Origin: Ophiosphaerella korrae | Lineage: Eukaryota; Ascomycota; Dothideomycetes; Pleosporales; Phaeosphaeriaceae | NCBI GenBank assembly: GCA_028456385.1 | Contig: JALNQF010000074.1 | Location: 1 to 64,000, forward strand | DNA length: 64,000 bases | Reading direction: 5' to 3' | Shown here: in pieces, positions 10,411 to 20,183 of the stretch | How positions within the stretch are numbered: position 1 is the stretch's first letter | Layout of the letters: each line of letters begins with the position of its first letter | The notes under the pieces: model-generated | The model's database searches: none | What the model was told of the DNA's origin: nothing | What the model saw: the letters and a program-made list of their open reading frames with translations, nothing else | Translations under genes and position numbers: made by a program

Positions 10411-11214
10411 TCAATCTTTTTCGACTCGTTCAATCTCCGCCAATGCTTGTTCAATCAGATCATTCAAACCTTGGTTCTCAATGCTCGACCTTGCCTCTTC
10501 AAGGCCACGCTTCCACCGTTGCCAATCGCCCAACGCAAAGCCTTCTGTTTCCGGCACATTGTTCCACATCTTGCGCGCATCATAGATGTACCAAATACAC
10601 GCCAGGTGCACCGCCGCTTGCTTTTGTTCAGGGGAATATAGTTCGCGATCAAAGGCCATCGTTAAGTGCATGAGCCCCCAGCTGCGAGTGAAGTTGAGAT
10701 CTGGGTCACGACTATCTGCATCAACTTGGGCGACGAATGCCACAATACTCTCCCATTCTGTGATATCGCCTGGTTTAGGATTTCATGCTGAAAATTGTTA
10801 GTAAAATTACTTTCTCGTAAAGGCACTGCATAAATACATACAAGGAACGGAGTGCAACAGATCAGACCAAGAATATCCAAAGATAGGCAATCCCTTTCAG
10901 ACCACACTCTCGTCTGCCTCTAAGGCTAGGCCGGTTTATGGGTTTATGACGGTCCTATTTCGGAGCTCGAGGACAAAAGCTACGAGCTTCGATTGCTCAT
11001 TAGGCGCAGTACGTTCAGCAGTGCCCAACACACTGAGACTAGTAAATTAGCAATGGTTGGCGAGTTCCCTTCCATATGTCTTGAGCGCTAGGGTAAGGTC
11101 GATGATCTCCTCAACAGCCTTCTCTGGCGTCATGTCCTTATCGTCAATAATTGAGTCTATGATTTGCCACTCTGCCTTCCGCTTCCCTCCTGTCTCGACG
11201 TGCGTATCGGCCAT
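10411..11214 (-). pseudogene. DUF3632-like fungal protein, pseudogene with four in-frame stops
   Basis: One minus-strand frame starting at ATG 11214 runs through MADTHVETGG, an acidic helix-rich N-terminus, LPIFGYSWSDL, a well-formed 54-bp intron (10841-10788: GTATGT, TACTAAC branch, TTTTCAG) and a C-terminal part with WIYDARKMW-like and WQRWKRGLEEA segments, ending at 10411. The order and the C-terminal W-x2-W-K pattern resemble the fungal DUF3632 family. Four stops break it: TAA 11049-11047, TAA 10938-10936, TGA 10899-10897 and TGA 10785-10783. The frame is otherwise kept over both exons and the splice phase is consistent, so this is a recently killed gene rather than chance. The two TAA codons fit CAA-to-TAA transitions (CpA context). 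The TGA at 10899 falls where the family has Trp. The family name is from recall; the broken frame is direct observation. Confidence 0.7.
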
Positions 11215-12830
11215 TATATTTATGCAATATTCAATACAGACAACGTCTTTGTGCTTAAACTGCCGAATCGTTGAATATTATAGCCAACAGATAGGTGAGA
11301 TTTTTATAGGAGTACCGATAAAATAAACTCTTCTACATTGAGTACATACTGTACATTGTAAATACATAGCCTCAAGAGCCTGGGCCTGGGTGCTATTTCT
11401 GTACTTGGTATTACCTTTACCCCACTAGATACCTTGCCTCGTGCATGCAGCTCCAAAGACTATATCACGTAAAACTTAGAAAAGCAAGGCTTACTTAGTG
11501 CAAACCATGCTTCTATCTCACTTTAGACCTTGTAAAGGCGTTCAGACTTACCTTATGATGCGCACCTGTCTGATTCAGTGGGAAAACATTAGCGGGCATA
11601 CCAATATGATAACAATTGAGAGTATTATACTAACAATTATAATAGAGATGCGATACTTCGGTGTGGTGGGGAGGTGCTGTACGACTGGCGACGCGCACGA
11701 ACAAAGGAGATGACTACTTGAGTAAACAAAGCGCAAACAACATCAAAAAGGACGTATTTATAGCTGGAGCGATGACGGTAAGATATGCGGCGCGCTATGG
11801 TGACCTGAGTACAGTATCCATATTGGTATGCCCACTAAAGTCTCCCGATTCACTGGTGCTCGTACAGCCTTGGCTCAGTCACGCCATAAGAAATTAAATA
11901 CATAGACAAATGTAAACTAGCGAAAATTATAGCATAACTTTTTACCATAAAATCTGAAGTGGGACCTTGTGAACAATCATTAACATGTGTTCAAGATACT
12001 TATGCAGGGAATTTCAGGAAGCTGGGGATACAAGCGTTGAAACGAGCTATACCGGCTGGAACTATCACTTTTGGACATATCATTCGATTATCTCATAAGG
12101 CTTACGCATCATATTATAACTATGGTCCCCCAAGTAAGTTTTCAGAGCTTGGCCTGAACAAAGTGGCAACGCCATTAGCAAGGGATATGTAATTTACTAA
12201 GTTTTTCATCAACAGTCAGCATCTAAGCAGCTAAGAGTAGATGAATGTGTCTCTATATAAGCTCATTGAGTTACAAGTAAATTACAGCCAAGCTGAAATG
12301 TAGCTAACAAACCCATAATCTAGAACTTATGTGGGCTGTGCGTACACCCCTGTTTGTGTAGAAAACTCCAAGGTGGGCACACTAAATATTATACGCGCTG
12401 TTTCTAGATCTACCTGCCAAAATGCTGACTGTTGACAAATTACTTAGTAAATTACATACCTGTTGCCAGTAGCGTAGCCCCCACTTCTCGGGCCCCATTG
12501 ATAAAACTTCATGGAGGGACTACAGTAGTAGGTAAATAGGTACCAAACTATGTAACTCCTTAGGTACACCATCACGCTAGATAACCCAAAAGGTAGCAAT
12601 AATCAACCAAAGTTGATTATTGAGTGCAGAATAGTATACATACACTGCAGCCAAGTTTGGAGCCTTACAGCAATTCATAAAGGCCATGCGGGGCGAGTCG
12701 GGGACAACGGTCAGCTTTGAGCTTATCATGTTCTATACTATTGTGTATTGAAAAATACGAAGTTGTGTTGAATTAATGGAATGCCTTCGATATATTCATA
12801 GGAATACCTATGAGCGTTCACAGTTCTAGA
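11215..12830. other. Intergenic, 1.6 kb, no gene recognised
   Basis: Moderately AT-rich. Several 60-80 codon open frames occur on the plus strand (for example 11959-12192) but none has a recognisable domain or good splice signals. It may hold decayed sequence from the repeat border. Confidence 0.5.
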
Positions 12831-13829
12831 TCACAGCTTAGCAGTATCCACCACTAGGGCGCTGCTATGCGTCAATACCTCGATAGCCTCTCTTTCCATA
12901 CGTTTGGCCAATTCCTCACAAGTTGATACATCATGTATCAGACCCGCATACATACTCAGACTCCAAACACCTGCATCTACATCGCCCGTTTCATAAACAC
13001 CTTTACCCCTCTTCCCACTCATTAGGTGTGCTACATCCTCAAACTTTACATCTTTCTTTTCAGCTTCAATTTTCACGACCTCGATACTGGCTGTATTCTT
13101 GTGCAAGCGTGACGTGTTGCGAAATTTTCGAAGACATAGAACGGTATCATTTTCTGTAGCCTTCACAGTAGCTTGTTTGACGTTGGCATGTATCGGTGAT
13201 TCGACGGTACACATCCATCGAGTGCCCATATTAACGCCTATAGCGCCGAGAGCAATGGCTGCAGCAAGTTGGCGTCCGTTCGCGAAGCCTCCGGATGCGA
13301 GGTATGGGATTTTTAGTTGCTCAGCGCAGAGTGAGAGGAGCATGAGCGATGTAATGCCAAATTCGCCACCGTGGCCTCCACATTCGATTCCATCAATAGA
13401 GATGCAGTCCACACCTAGTTTCTCGGCTCTCAACGCGTGCTTCAGCGTTACGCATTTGTGGATAACGGTCACTTTGTTATCCTTGAGGTACCTCAGGATA
13501 GAGCTTGGGTCACTAGCCGTCTCAACGATTTTGATGCCTTCCTCAACCACAACACACGCGTAGGCAGAGTAATCTGGCGGGTTCATCGTGGGAAGAAGGG
13601 TAATGTTGACCCCGAATTGAACTGCGCTTGGCTGCAGCATTTTTTTGGTCTTCCGGATCTCATTACGCAATGCCTCCGGCGTCGGCTGTGTGAGTGCAGT
13701 CAGGAAGCCCAATGCCCCAGCATTTGCAACCGCTGATATAAGTTCTGATTTGCCCATCCACATCATACCTCCTTGTACCAATGGGACACGCATCCCTAGC
13801 TGTTCTGTAAGCCATGTTTTGATAGCCAT
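12831..13829 (-). CDS. Nitronate monooxygenase (2-nitropropane dioxygenase family)
   Basis: An FMN-dependent enzyme that oxidises alkyl nitronates. The 332-residue protein has the TIM-barrel features of the family: the N-terminal PLVQGGMMWMGKSEL strand-loop, VQFGVNITLLP, the CISIDGIECGGHGGEFG segment carrying the conserved His, and the phosphate-binding LASGGFANGRQLAAAIALGA and MGTRWMC motifs. No intron is needed. I chose ATG 13829 because the frame upstream (to at least 13880) has no ATG; a spliced upstream exon is possible because the frame stays open to a TTTTCAACAG acceptor-like site near 13925. Transcription is the same direction as the Zn2Cys6 and FAD monooxygenase genes at 14541 and 17424. 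The family is certain; the substrate is unknown. Confidence 0.92.
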   Translation of the reverse strand: MAIKTWLTEQLGMRVPLVQGGMMWMGKSELISAVANAGALGFLTALTQPTPEALRNEIRKTKKMLQPSAVQFGVNITLLPTMNPPDYSAYACVVVEEGIKIVETASDPSSILRYLKDNKVTVIHKCVTLKHALRAEKLGVDCISIDGIECGGHGGEFGITSLMLLSLCAEQLKIPYLASGGFANGRQLAAAIALGAIGVNMGTRWMCTVESPIHANVKQATVKATENDTVLCLRKFRNTSRLHKNTASIEVVKIEAEKKDVKFEDVAHLMSGKRGKGVYETGDVDAGVWSLSMYAGLIHDVSTCEELAKRMEREAIEVLTHSSALVVDTAKL

Positions 13830-14540
13830 ATTCTGCGGTTGAGATCTTGATGGAATAAGAATGCGGTGGAACGAGCGCAATAATGACTGTCTTGCTGCAA
13901 CGTAATGAAGCCAGTGTTCGCTGTTGAAAACAGAGAGATTAGTCGGTTATGTGCAAGTTACTGCCAGGTGATGCTATAGGTACCTAGTTTAAACGAGTCA
14001 ACTCAAATGTGTGGCCGGGCTGAGGTACACATTCATGATTGGAATACATCCAGACCCATATTGTAACACCTACCATCACATAATTACTTGTTTTTGAGTT
14101 ATTATATTACACTGTCAACTCACATTTGGTGCCACAGGTCCCTCAAACTTCCAGGAGGCGGGAGATCAGCAAGTCCGCTAAAGCCACGTCCGGCACCCGC
14201 TAGTTCTACTTAGATAGCAGGTTCATAACTAAACATCATCAGAGCTAATTAGGGAGGTTGAGCAATCACATATGCCGCGGGCGAGTGATTACACCAACAT
14301 TTCGCATTATCGGGACTTCTCTTCCTTCTCTCTAGGGTGATGTTGTGCCTCTAATTGGTTCGCGGCCTTATCAAGCACCTATGATATGAAACATTTAGTG
14401 AATGGTATAGATTATCTATAAAGCACAAGATGTATATCTTGAGAATATTTCAAATCCACAGCAGTGTGAGATAACACACAAAGTCCTCACCTCAAAAATC
14501 CGTCGACATCGCCCCATCCACGGTGCAAGAGGTAGGCATA
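13830..14540. other. Intergenic; promoter side of the nitronate monooxygenase
   Basis: 711 bp between two minus-strand genes. No further gene seen. Any unrecognised 5' exon of the nitronate monooxygenase would lie in the first 100 bp. Confidence 0.5.
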
Positions 14541-16944
14541 CTATTGCCACATATTCTCCCATTGCCAATTCTGTGTAATATCAAAATTCAGTACGCCATT
14601 TGAGTCGAAGGCATCTACCTGGAAGTTTGTGCCTTCCGTAGCGAGATTAGGTAGATTTTCGAACCATTGCTCTGCATGCTCAGCAAGATCTATTGGAAAC
14701 GACATGTCGAGCATGGGGGTTGATGCAGGTCTAGATTGCGGTATCGCAGAGTTCGTGGCTGCTACGACTGTTGCATTTGGTGAGGCTATAGCCGGATAAG
14801 TTACCTGGGTGTTCTCAGGAGCCATGGGATGCAGTAATATCCTGCAGCATGCCGCTATTGTCCCCACTACCGCTTGTCGTAGAGCCTGTGATTTCTTTTT
14901 GGCCCGAAGATCCTCGCAATCGTCAAATTCCATGTCAGTAGCTTGTACAGACCGCAGGGCGAGCGCCAGAAACACGATGTCTTTAAGGTCGCTACCTCTC
15001 TGCCCTATCCTTTCTATCAGACAAGTTATAGTAGCCTTAACGACTGCGACAAGAGACGGCACATTGTTTTCCTTTGGTCCATTTAGGTGGACACAAGCTG
15101 GTACTGGTGGTGTCACCTTGATATACTGACAGCAAGTAAGTGCTGCCCACAACAGATCTGTCTTGCAACATGTGTAAAAGAAGGTTTGGTGTGACATGCC
15201 GTGATCAGTGACTTCAGCGAGTGCGGTCACTGTGAAATGGTCTTGGTAGGACAGAATGGCCAAAGACGAATCAATGCAATGCTTTTGCATCTCCATATAG
15301 AACGGAGAACCTTGGTGCTGGCCAAGGTGAAGCGGTATGTAGAGACAGAATACTGATCTTCGGAGGTACAGGTCCAGAAGCACTCTATGCAGCAGTGAGG
15401 CTATATCAGGAGGTGGCTCAGCACTTTTGAGTAGACTGACGACTTTCGGAACGCGCTTTATGCATTCCTCGACTTTTCTACCTAAGCAAATAGCAGTTTG
15501 TAGATCTAAAACCGAGCGCTGAAGGAGTGATACAGCATTTAGACGTTGCGGTAATGAGGAAGCAAGTATCACCTGGTAGATACTGTCCGTATAGGTATCC
15601 TTGGGGTGTTGAGTGGGTAGTTGTGCTGATAATTCATCAAATTCCGTGTCATTGAGGTTCGACAACGATAGGGAGGCTGGGTCGAGGTCTGGAAGTAGAA
15701 CTGGCATACCAGCTATCACTGAAGCCTGTAAATCCATTTCAACGATAGTAGCCCATATCCTGCGCCGCATTTCGCCCTGATATGGCGACAATTCTGTCAC
15801 CATAGAGGGGCTTATGTTGAGACCCATGATCATAGCAGAGCGTACCAGAGCACCTGTTGAGCTCCAAAGCTTCTCAGGGTGCATTCCATGAAATTTTTTT
15901 GCAAGAAGTAATAGTATCTCTACCTGAAGTGTCGATAACTCAGTTCGCTGCTTGCGGTCAAGTCCTTCAAGCCACACTCGGACAAGGTCGATCGCGGCGC
16001 CCTTCAGATACAGCTCGTACATCGGGTCATCATTGCTCGGAGTGGTGTAGTTCATATGGGATGAGATTGCGATTATAGCTGTGAGTTGTGGTATTAAGCT
16101 AACATGACTGGAGAATTCATGATCTTTGTCGGTCCAGAGCTGGTCATATTGGCGCATGAATGTAGGAACGTGTAAAACCCGTGTCGTGCGCTCGAAGAGA
16201 CTGAAATATATTTCTACAAGGCGATCGCAATATGATTTGGGTGGTAGGAGCTTTCGTAGTTTGAGAAGAGTCATAGACCCGGGTTCGTTGACACTGTTCG
16301 GGGCTGCCATTTTTGCAGCAAATCTGTTTTGTAAAAATATGACCTGGTTTGCGGCGGCCTGAATCTGCTCATCTCGAGACATACTACTAATAAATTCTTT
16401 TACGTCTGGAAACTATAATCGTCAGCGAGGAAATGTAACTTCAATGAAAACGAATCTCATTGTTTCGACAACCTTGTCTCAGAGTATTTATGTATACAGA
16501 TGTACGTGGTATATTGAATTTGATTACTCTAAATTGTATAAAATAACATACCTGGTTGATCAAAGTATGGCGATCATTTTGACCATGATATACACTCCGA
16601 TTTCCCTTTACAACTACCGTGCCAAGCATCTGCGGTGACATCGAATTTGACGCTGAATTTTCTGTCGCGCTCGTAGCTAGCTTAGGTTCGATACCCAAGA
16701 GCACCTCGACTCTTTCCATTCTGGACTGGAGATTCACAACCGATCTCGTCGTAGTTATAGTGGAAGCGGGGGTAGCATCTGTTGAATGATTGCGACCATT
16801 GCGGCCGTACGCGCACGTGTGCTGGGTAAAAGCCTTGACACAATTTTCACAAGGTTCTTGCCTGTCGCACTTCAGTTTCTTGGATCGACATCTCAGACAA
16901 GAAACGATGGGTCTTGGCCTCTTGCGGGAGTTGGAATCACTCAT
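14541..16944 (-). CDS. Zn2Cys6 transcription factor with fungal-specific regulatory domain
   Basis: Two exons, 16944-16552 and 16412-14541, separated by a 139-bp intron (GTATGT donor, TATAG acceptor, phase 0), give 754 residues. Residues about 16-45 hold the binuclear zinc cluster (CLRCRSKKLKC then CENC and a last Cys after eight residues). Residues about 180-420 look like the fungal_trans domain: YFSLFERTTRVLHVPTF, then GALVRSAMIMGLN and EMRRRIWATIVEMDLQ. Start ATG 16944 is the first ATG; upstream in-frame codons have none. The alternative acceptor TTTCCAG would put a stop next, so the TATAG acceptor is preferred. It lies between two oxidative enzymes and could regulate them, which is an inference from position only. 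Confidence 0.9.
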
Positions 16945-17423
16945 CGAGTAGAAACACGGAAAATATGCTGTTTGGAGAATAGTATATGCCGTCAAGTAAA
17001 GACGGAAAAGAAATGGCTATATAAGTTGTACGCAAGAACCAAAGAAGATGCAGTTCCATTATGATAAAGTATTCAAGCACCCGCATGAGGCACAGTTCAG
17101 GAGTCCTAACGCTAACCTCAAGATACCAAGCTCATGATGCAAGGCTGATCTCTAGGCACACTACAGGCTTGAGTATGGTTGAGGTCAGCTTTTAGTTTAA
17201 TTTCGGTGATCGAATCCAAGGGACGGATCAAATTTAGAGGCAAAGATTAACCGAAGCCTTTGCCACATTGTCATTGGAAGGCGGACCACAATTGACGAAA
17301 ACCGAAGGCCGCAGCTAAAGCCGAGTACACCGTGCGCGAGGTCAGCCGTCCAAGAAGCACAGCGTGTGTGTATTTTCTTTCAAATTCGCCTGGGGCTACT
17401 TTGATCAAGGCGCCCTAATGGTT
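16945..17423. other. Intergenic; promoter of the Zn2Cys6 regulator
   Basis: 479 bp between tandem minus-strand genes, no other feature seen. Confidence 0.5.
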
Positions 17424-18707
17424 CTAAACTTGATTCGGCTTCTCTCTTCCTAATGACATCCCAAAACAAGCTAGAATATCCTTCTCCACATCAGCGTTGC
17501 ACAGCCAGCCAAGCTCACCATCATCACCGCTCTGCCAGACTGAGGCACCAGCAGCGGCCAGAGCTTCACGCTCCGCCTGTGGGAGACGAGCGTTATTAAG
17601 CTGCAATGTGAGATCAATAACTCTGTCTATGCGAAGCTGGCGTATTTCCTTCCATGTGATAAGAACTTCTTCAAGTGGGTATTTTGATGCAATATTCGGC
17701 AGCAACACGGCAAGCGTAAATGCATCTTCCAACGCTTGTGTGGCTCCCTGCCCGGCAGTGGGCGGGATGGCATGCGCAGCGTCTCCTAGAATGACAATGC
17801 GCTTCTTTACCGACGACCAACTCTCAAGCTTAGGGACAACGTAATACGGCCAGATAGCCAGGGTGTCTAAGGGTACGTTGTCGAGTGCGGACTGCACTAT
17901 GGTAGGCCAGTCTTCGTAGCCTTGGCGGAACAATTTCAGAAGACCTTCGCGGTCGCCAAGCAGTGCATCCCAACCTGTACGATCCTGCTCCGGCCATGCG
18001 CGTTGTGTTCCAGCTAAAATTTCTGAACCATCAACATTTTGGGGTGCCATTACGAAAGCACCATTTTTACCGTGGATGGCGATGGGCATGGGATAGTCCT
18101 CGGCAAGTATGTCTAACGGATACTCCAGTTTGTTTCGCTGCAAGGCGCATGTAATGGCAACCATGCCAGAATATTTGGGTACAACATCAGGACTGATGAA
18201 CTTGCGAACAGCCGAGTGAATACCATCTGCCCCGACAAGCATATCGGCAGAAGCAGTGCTACCGTCAGTGAAAGTGAAAGCAACACCATTCTCATCTTCG
18301 GAAACAATGCTATCAAACTTGACGCCATATATCACAGGTATTTTGAGCCTTTTAGCCTCTGACCGCAGTTCAGTGAGCAGTGTTTGGCGATAAATGCGTA
18401 GCGCTTTGTAACCATACAACTTTTCCTGGCCAAGATAGTACTTGTCCGTGGTAACCTGTTGGTGATTCTTGAAATCGATAGTCTCGAAGTTGTGGCCTTG
18501 TGGCATGAGACGGTCGTAAAGGCCTAGTGTGTCGAGGATACGGAGGGCGTTAGGCGAAAGCATCAAAGCACCAGATGTTGTAGTGGAAGGGTTGCGCAGC
18601 TCGTATACGGTACAGGAGATGCGTTGCCGGTGGAGAGAAATAGCTAGCGTGAGGCCTGCAAGGCCTGCACCGATGATGGCTACATTGTTTGGGGGAGTAG
18701 AATTCAT
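17424..18707 (-). CDS. FAD-dependent monooxygenase (salicylate hydroxylase-like, group A)
   Basis: 427 residues, no intron. It uses NAD(P)H and O2 to hydroxylate an aromatic or similar substrate. Seen in order: the Rossmann dinucleotide fold VAIIGAGLAGLTLA (residues 8-21), the conserved Arg in RIYRQTLL, the DG motif MLVGADGIHSAVRKF (about 163), and the FAD-ribityl motif VILGDAAHAIPPTAGQGATQ (about 312-331). The length fits the family and it looks intact, unlike the related pseudogene at 36189. It is transcribed divergently from the NmrA-like gene at 19190, sharing a 482-bp promoter with three CGGATCCG palindromes. The substrate cannot be read from sequence. Confidence 0.93.
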   Translation of the reverse strand: MNSTPPNNVAIIGAGLAGLTLAISLHRQRISCTVYELRNPSTTTSGALMLSPNALRILDTLGLYDRLMPQGHNFETIDFKNHQQVTTDKYYLGQEKLYGYKALRIYRQTLLTELRSEAKRLKIPVIYGVKFDSIVSEDENGVAFTFTDGSTASADMLVGADGIHSAVRKFISPDVVPKYSGMVAITCALQRNKLEYPLDILAEDYPMPIAIHGKNGAFVMAPQNVDGSEILAGTQRAWPEQDRTGWDALLGDREGLLKLFRQGYEDWPTIVQSALDNVPLDTLAIWPYYVVPKLESWSSVKKRIVILGDAAHAIPPTAGQGATQALEDAFTLAVLLPNIASKYPLEEVLITWKEIRQLRIDRVIDLTLQLNNARLPQAEREALAAAGASVWQSGDDGELGWLCNADVEKDILACFGMSLGREKPNQV

Positions 18708-19189
18708 CTTAAGTGGAGGGTTGTAAAGGTTCTTTAATAAAAAAAATATGGCACCAATATTGAGAATAGGAGAAAGATGTTGTAGTGTAAGTGATGAAAA
18801 TCAAATTTGAGTCCATCGTTGAGAAGTATGGGTAGTGATGCCTTCATATTATAACAATTAAAAAAAGACTACATGGACGAGTACCGGACCGGATCCGAAT
18901 AGCGGTTCGCGGTATGATTGTGCTACTGTCTGGTGGAAGTGATGGTAGCAGTTAGCAGTAAATCCAAGGCCGGATCCGGTTCTCGGATCCGACGTTAAAC
19001 ACTCCTTCGCCCCAACCCTGTTATCTAACCTTAGGTCTATGTTAGAATATAAAATATTCCCCCCGGGGGTCTCAAGAGGCACATTCAGTACGCATGCATC
19101 AAATTTCTTTACTTCTTACTTCAAACAAAGTCTGTCTACTTTTGGGCGATCATAATTTCAATTGTAACCAAGTCTGCGCAAGCATAGAC
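18708..19189. other. Divergent promoter region (FAD monooxygenase / NmrA-like)
   Basis: 482 bp between two divergent start codons; contains the palindrome cluster at 18890-18991 and a run CCCCCCGGGGG near 19063. Confidence 0.6.
18890..18991. promoter_or_regulatory. Cluster of three CGGATCCG palindromes, candidate Zn2Cys6 sites
   Basis: Perfect 8-bp palindromes at 18890-18897, 18971-18978 and 18984-18991. Each is an inverted CGG pair with 2-bp spacing (CGG-AT-CCG), the half-site type bound by Zn2Cys6 dimers. They sit roughly midway between two divergent genes, with a Zn2Cys6 gene 2 kb away. The function is inferred; no binding data are implied. Confidence 0.4.
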
Positions 19190-19873
19190 ATGGATACGGG
19201 AGCCAGCAAGCGAATTCTTGTGGTTGGAGGCAGCGGCCGGACAGGCAAGCTCGTGGTCGGCGAGCTTCTTCAACGTGGCCATGAAGTCACTGCCCTTGTG
19301 CGCAAAACAGAATCAATGAAGACAGAAATGGACGGTGGCTTCAAGACAGTCACGGGTACGCCTCTGGATCAGCAAGACGTCTCCAAGGCGTTTGCGCAAA
19401 GTCAACCAGACGTGATCATGGTCACTCTCAGTGCACCTCGAGCAGGCGACAGCCCGTTCGCAGCCGTCACAGCACCGCCTCGGTTGATGGCCGACTCAGC
19501 AGCCAATATTGTGGCAGCAATGAAGAAGTTTAAGATGGGCAAGCTGGTGATTATGCAAGCATTCGGGGTGGGCGAGTCGTGGGGGAACCTGCACTGGATG
19601 CTGCGGCTCTTAATGTCGAAGAGCAATATGAGCTTCCAGTACGCTGACCATAATCTGGTTGCTCAAGAGACAAAGGCTAGCGGCGAAAAGTTTGTCCTGG
19701 TGCGGCCATCGCGGCTGGAGGAGGGTGAAGCCAAGGAGATCAAGGAGTGGACGCAAGACGGCAAAGGGGTGCCGCTGATGGCGTCAATCACCCGGCAGAG
19801 TGTCGCGCGCTTCCTGGTGCAGGCGGCGGAGAGTGGCGAGTGGGACGGGGGCAGTCCCGTGATTACGAACTGA
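19190..19873 (+). CDS. NmrA-like / atypical SDR NAD(P)-binding protein
   Basis: 227 residues, no intron. The N-terminus KRILVVGGSGRTGKLVVGEL is the GxxGxxG Rossmann motif of NmrA-type atypical short-chain dehydrogenases; ALVRKTE supplies the basic residue that usually selects NADP(H). Downstream are QPDVIMVTLSAPR, MGKLVIMQAFGVGES and VLVRPSRL, which match the NAD(P)-binding_10 family. I chose ATG 19190 because the Rossmann strand begins seven residues later; ATG 19094 in the same frame would add 32 residues with no homology-like features. It may be a redox sensor or reductase; no substrate can be assigned. Divergent to the FAD monooxygenase. Confidence 0.85.
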   Translation: MDTGASKRILVVGGSGRTGKLVVGELLQRGHEVTALVRKTESMKTEMDGGFKTVTGTPLDQQDVSKAFAQSQPDVIMVTLSAPRAGDSPFAAVTAPPRLMADSAANIVAAMKKFKMGKLVIMQAFGVGESWGNLHWMLRLLMSKSNMSFQYADHNLVAQETKASGEKFVLVRPSRLEEGEAKEIKEWTQDGKGVPLMASITRQSVARFLVQAAESGEWDGGSPVITN

Positions 19874-20183
19874 TGGAATGTGCCTAGGGAGGATGGGTAG
19901 ATAGCCTAGCGGTTGGCGGGGCAGGTGAAAGGGCGAGTGTGTTTAGCCTAATGGGGCCTAGCGCACAAACGAGAGCAATCAACCGACCCCACAGCTGCTG
20001 GCGGGAGCTTGGGCGAGATTTCACATCACCAAGCTCCACGTTACACGTTGCCTCTCGCACCACCACTCCCTCTTCCTCCACACCCTCCTCCGTCCCCCTT
20101 GGCCCGGCAAGTCAATTGCATATTTTGGACCCCCGTCTCTCTCACCATCCCATTTTGACAAGGCTACAAGGTCTTAACGACAC
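19874..20183. other. Intergenic; pyrimidine-rich promoter of the Tudor-SN gene
   Basis: About 310 bp; the stretch 20050-20110 is strongly CT-rich, as often seen just upstream of highly expressed fungal genes. Confidence 0.5.

Noticed and set aside
11959..12192. 77-codon ORF followed by a GTAAGT-like donor
   Set aside because: No second exon or domain could be found; composition and context do not support a gene.
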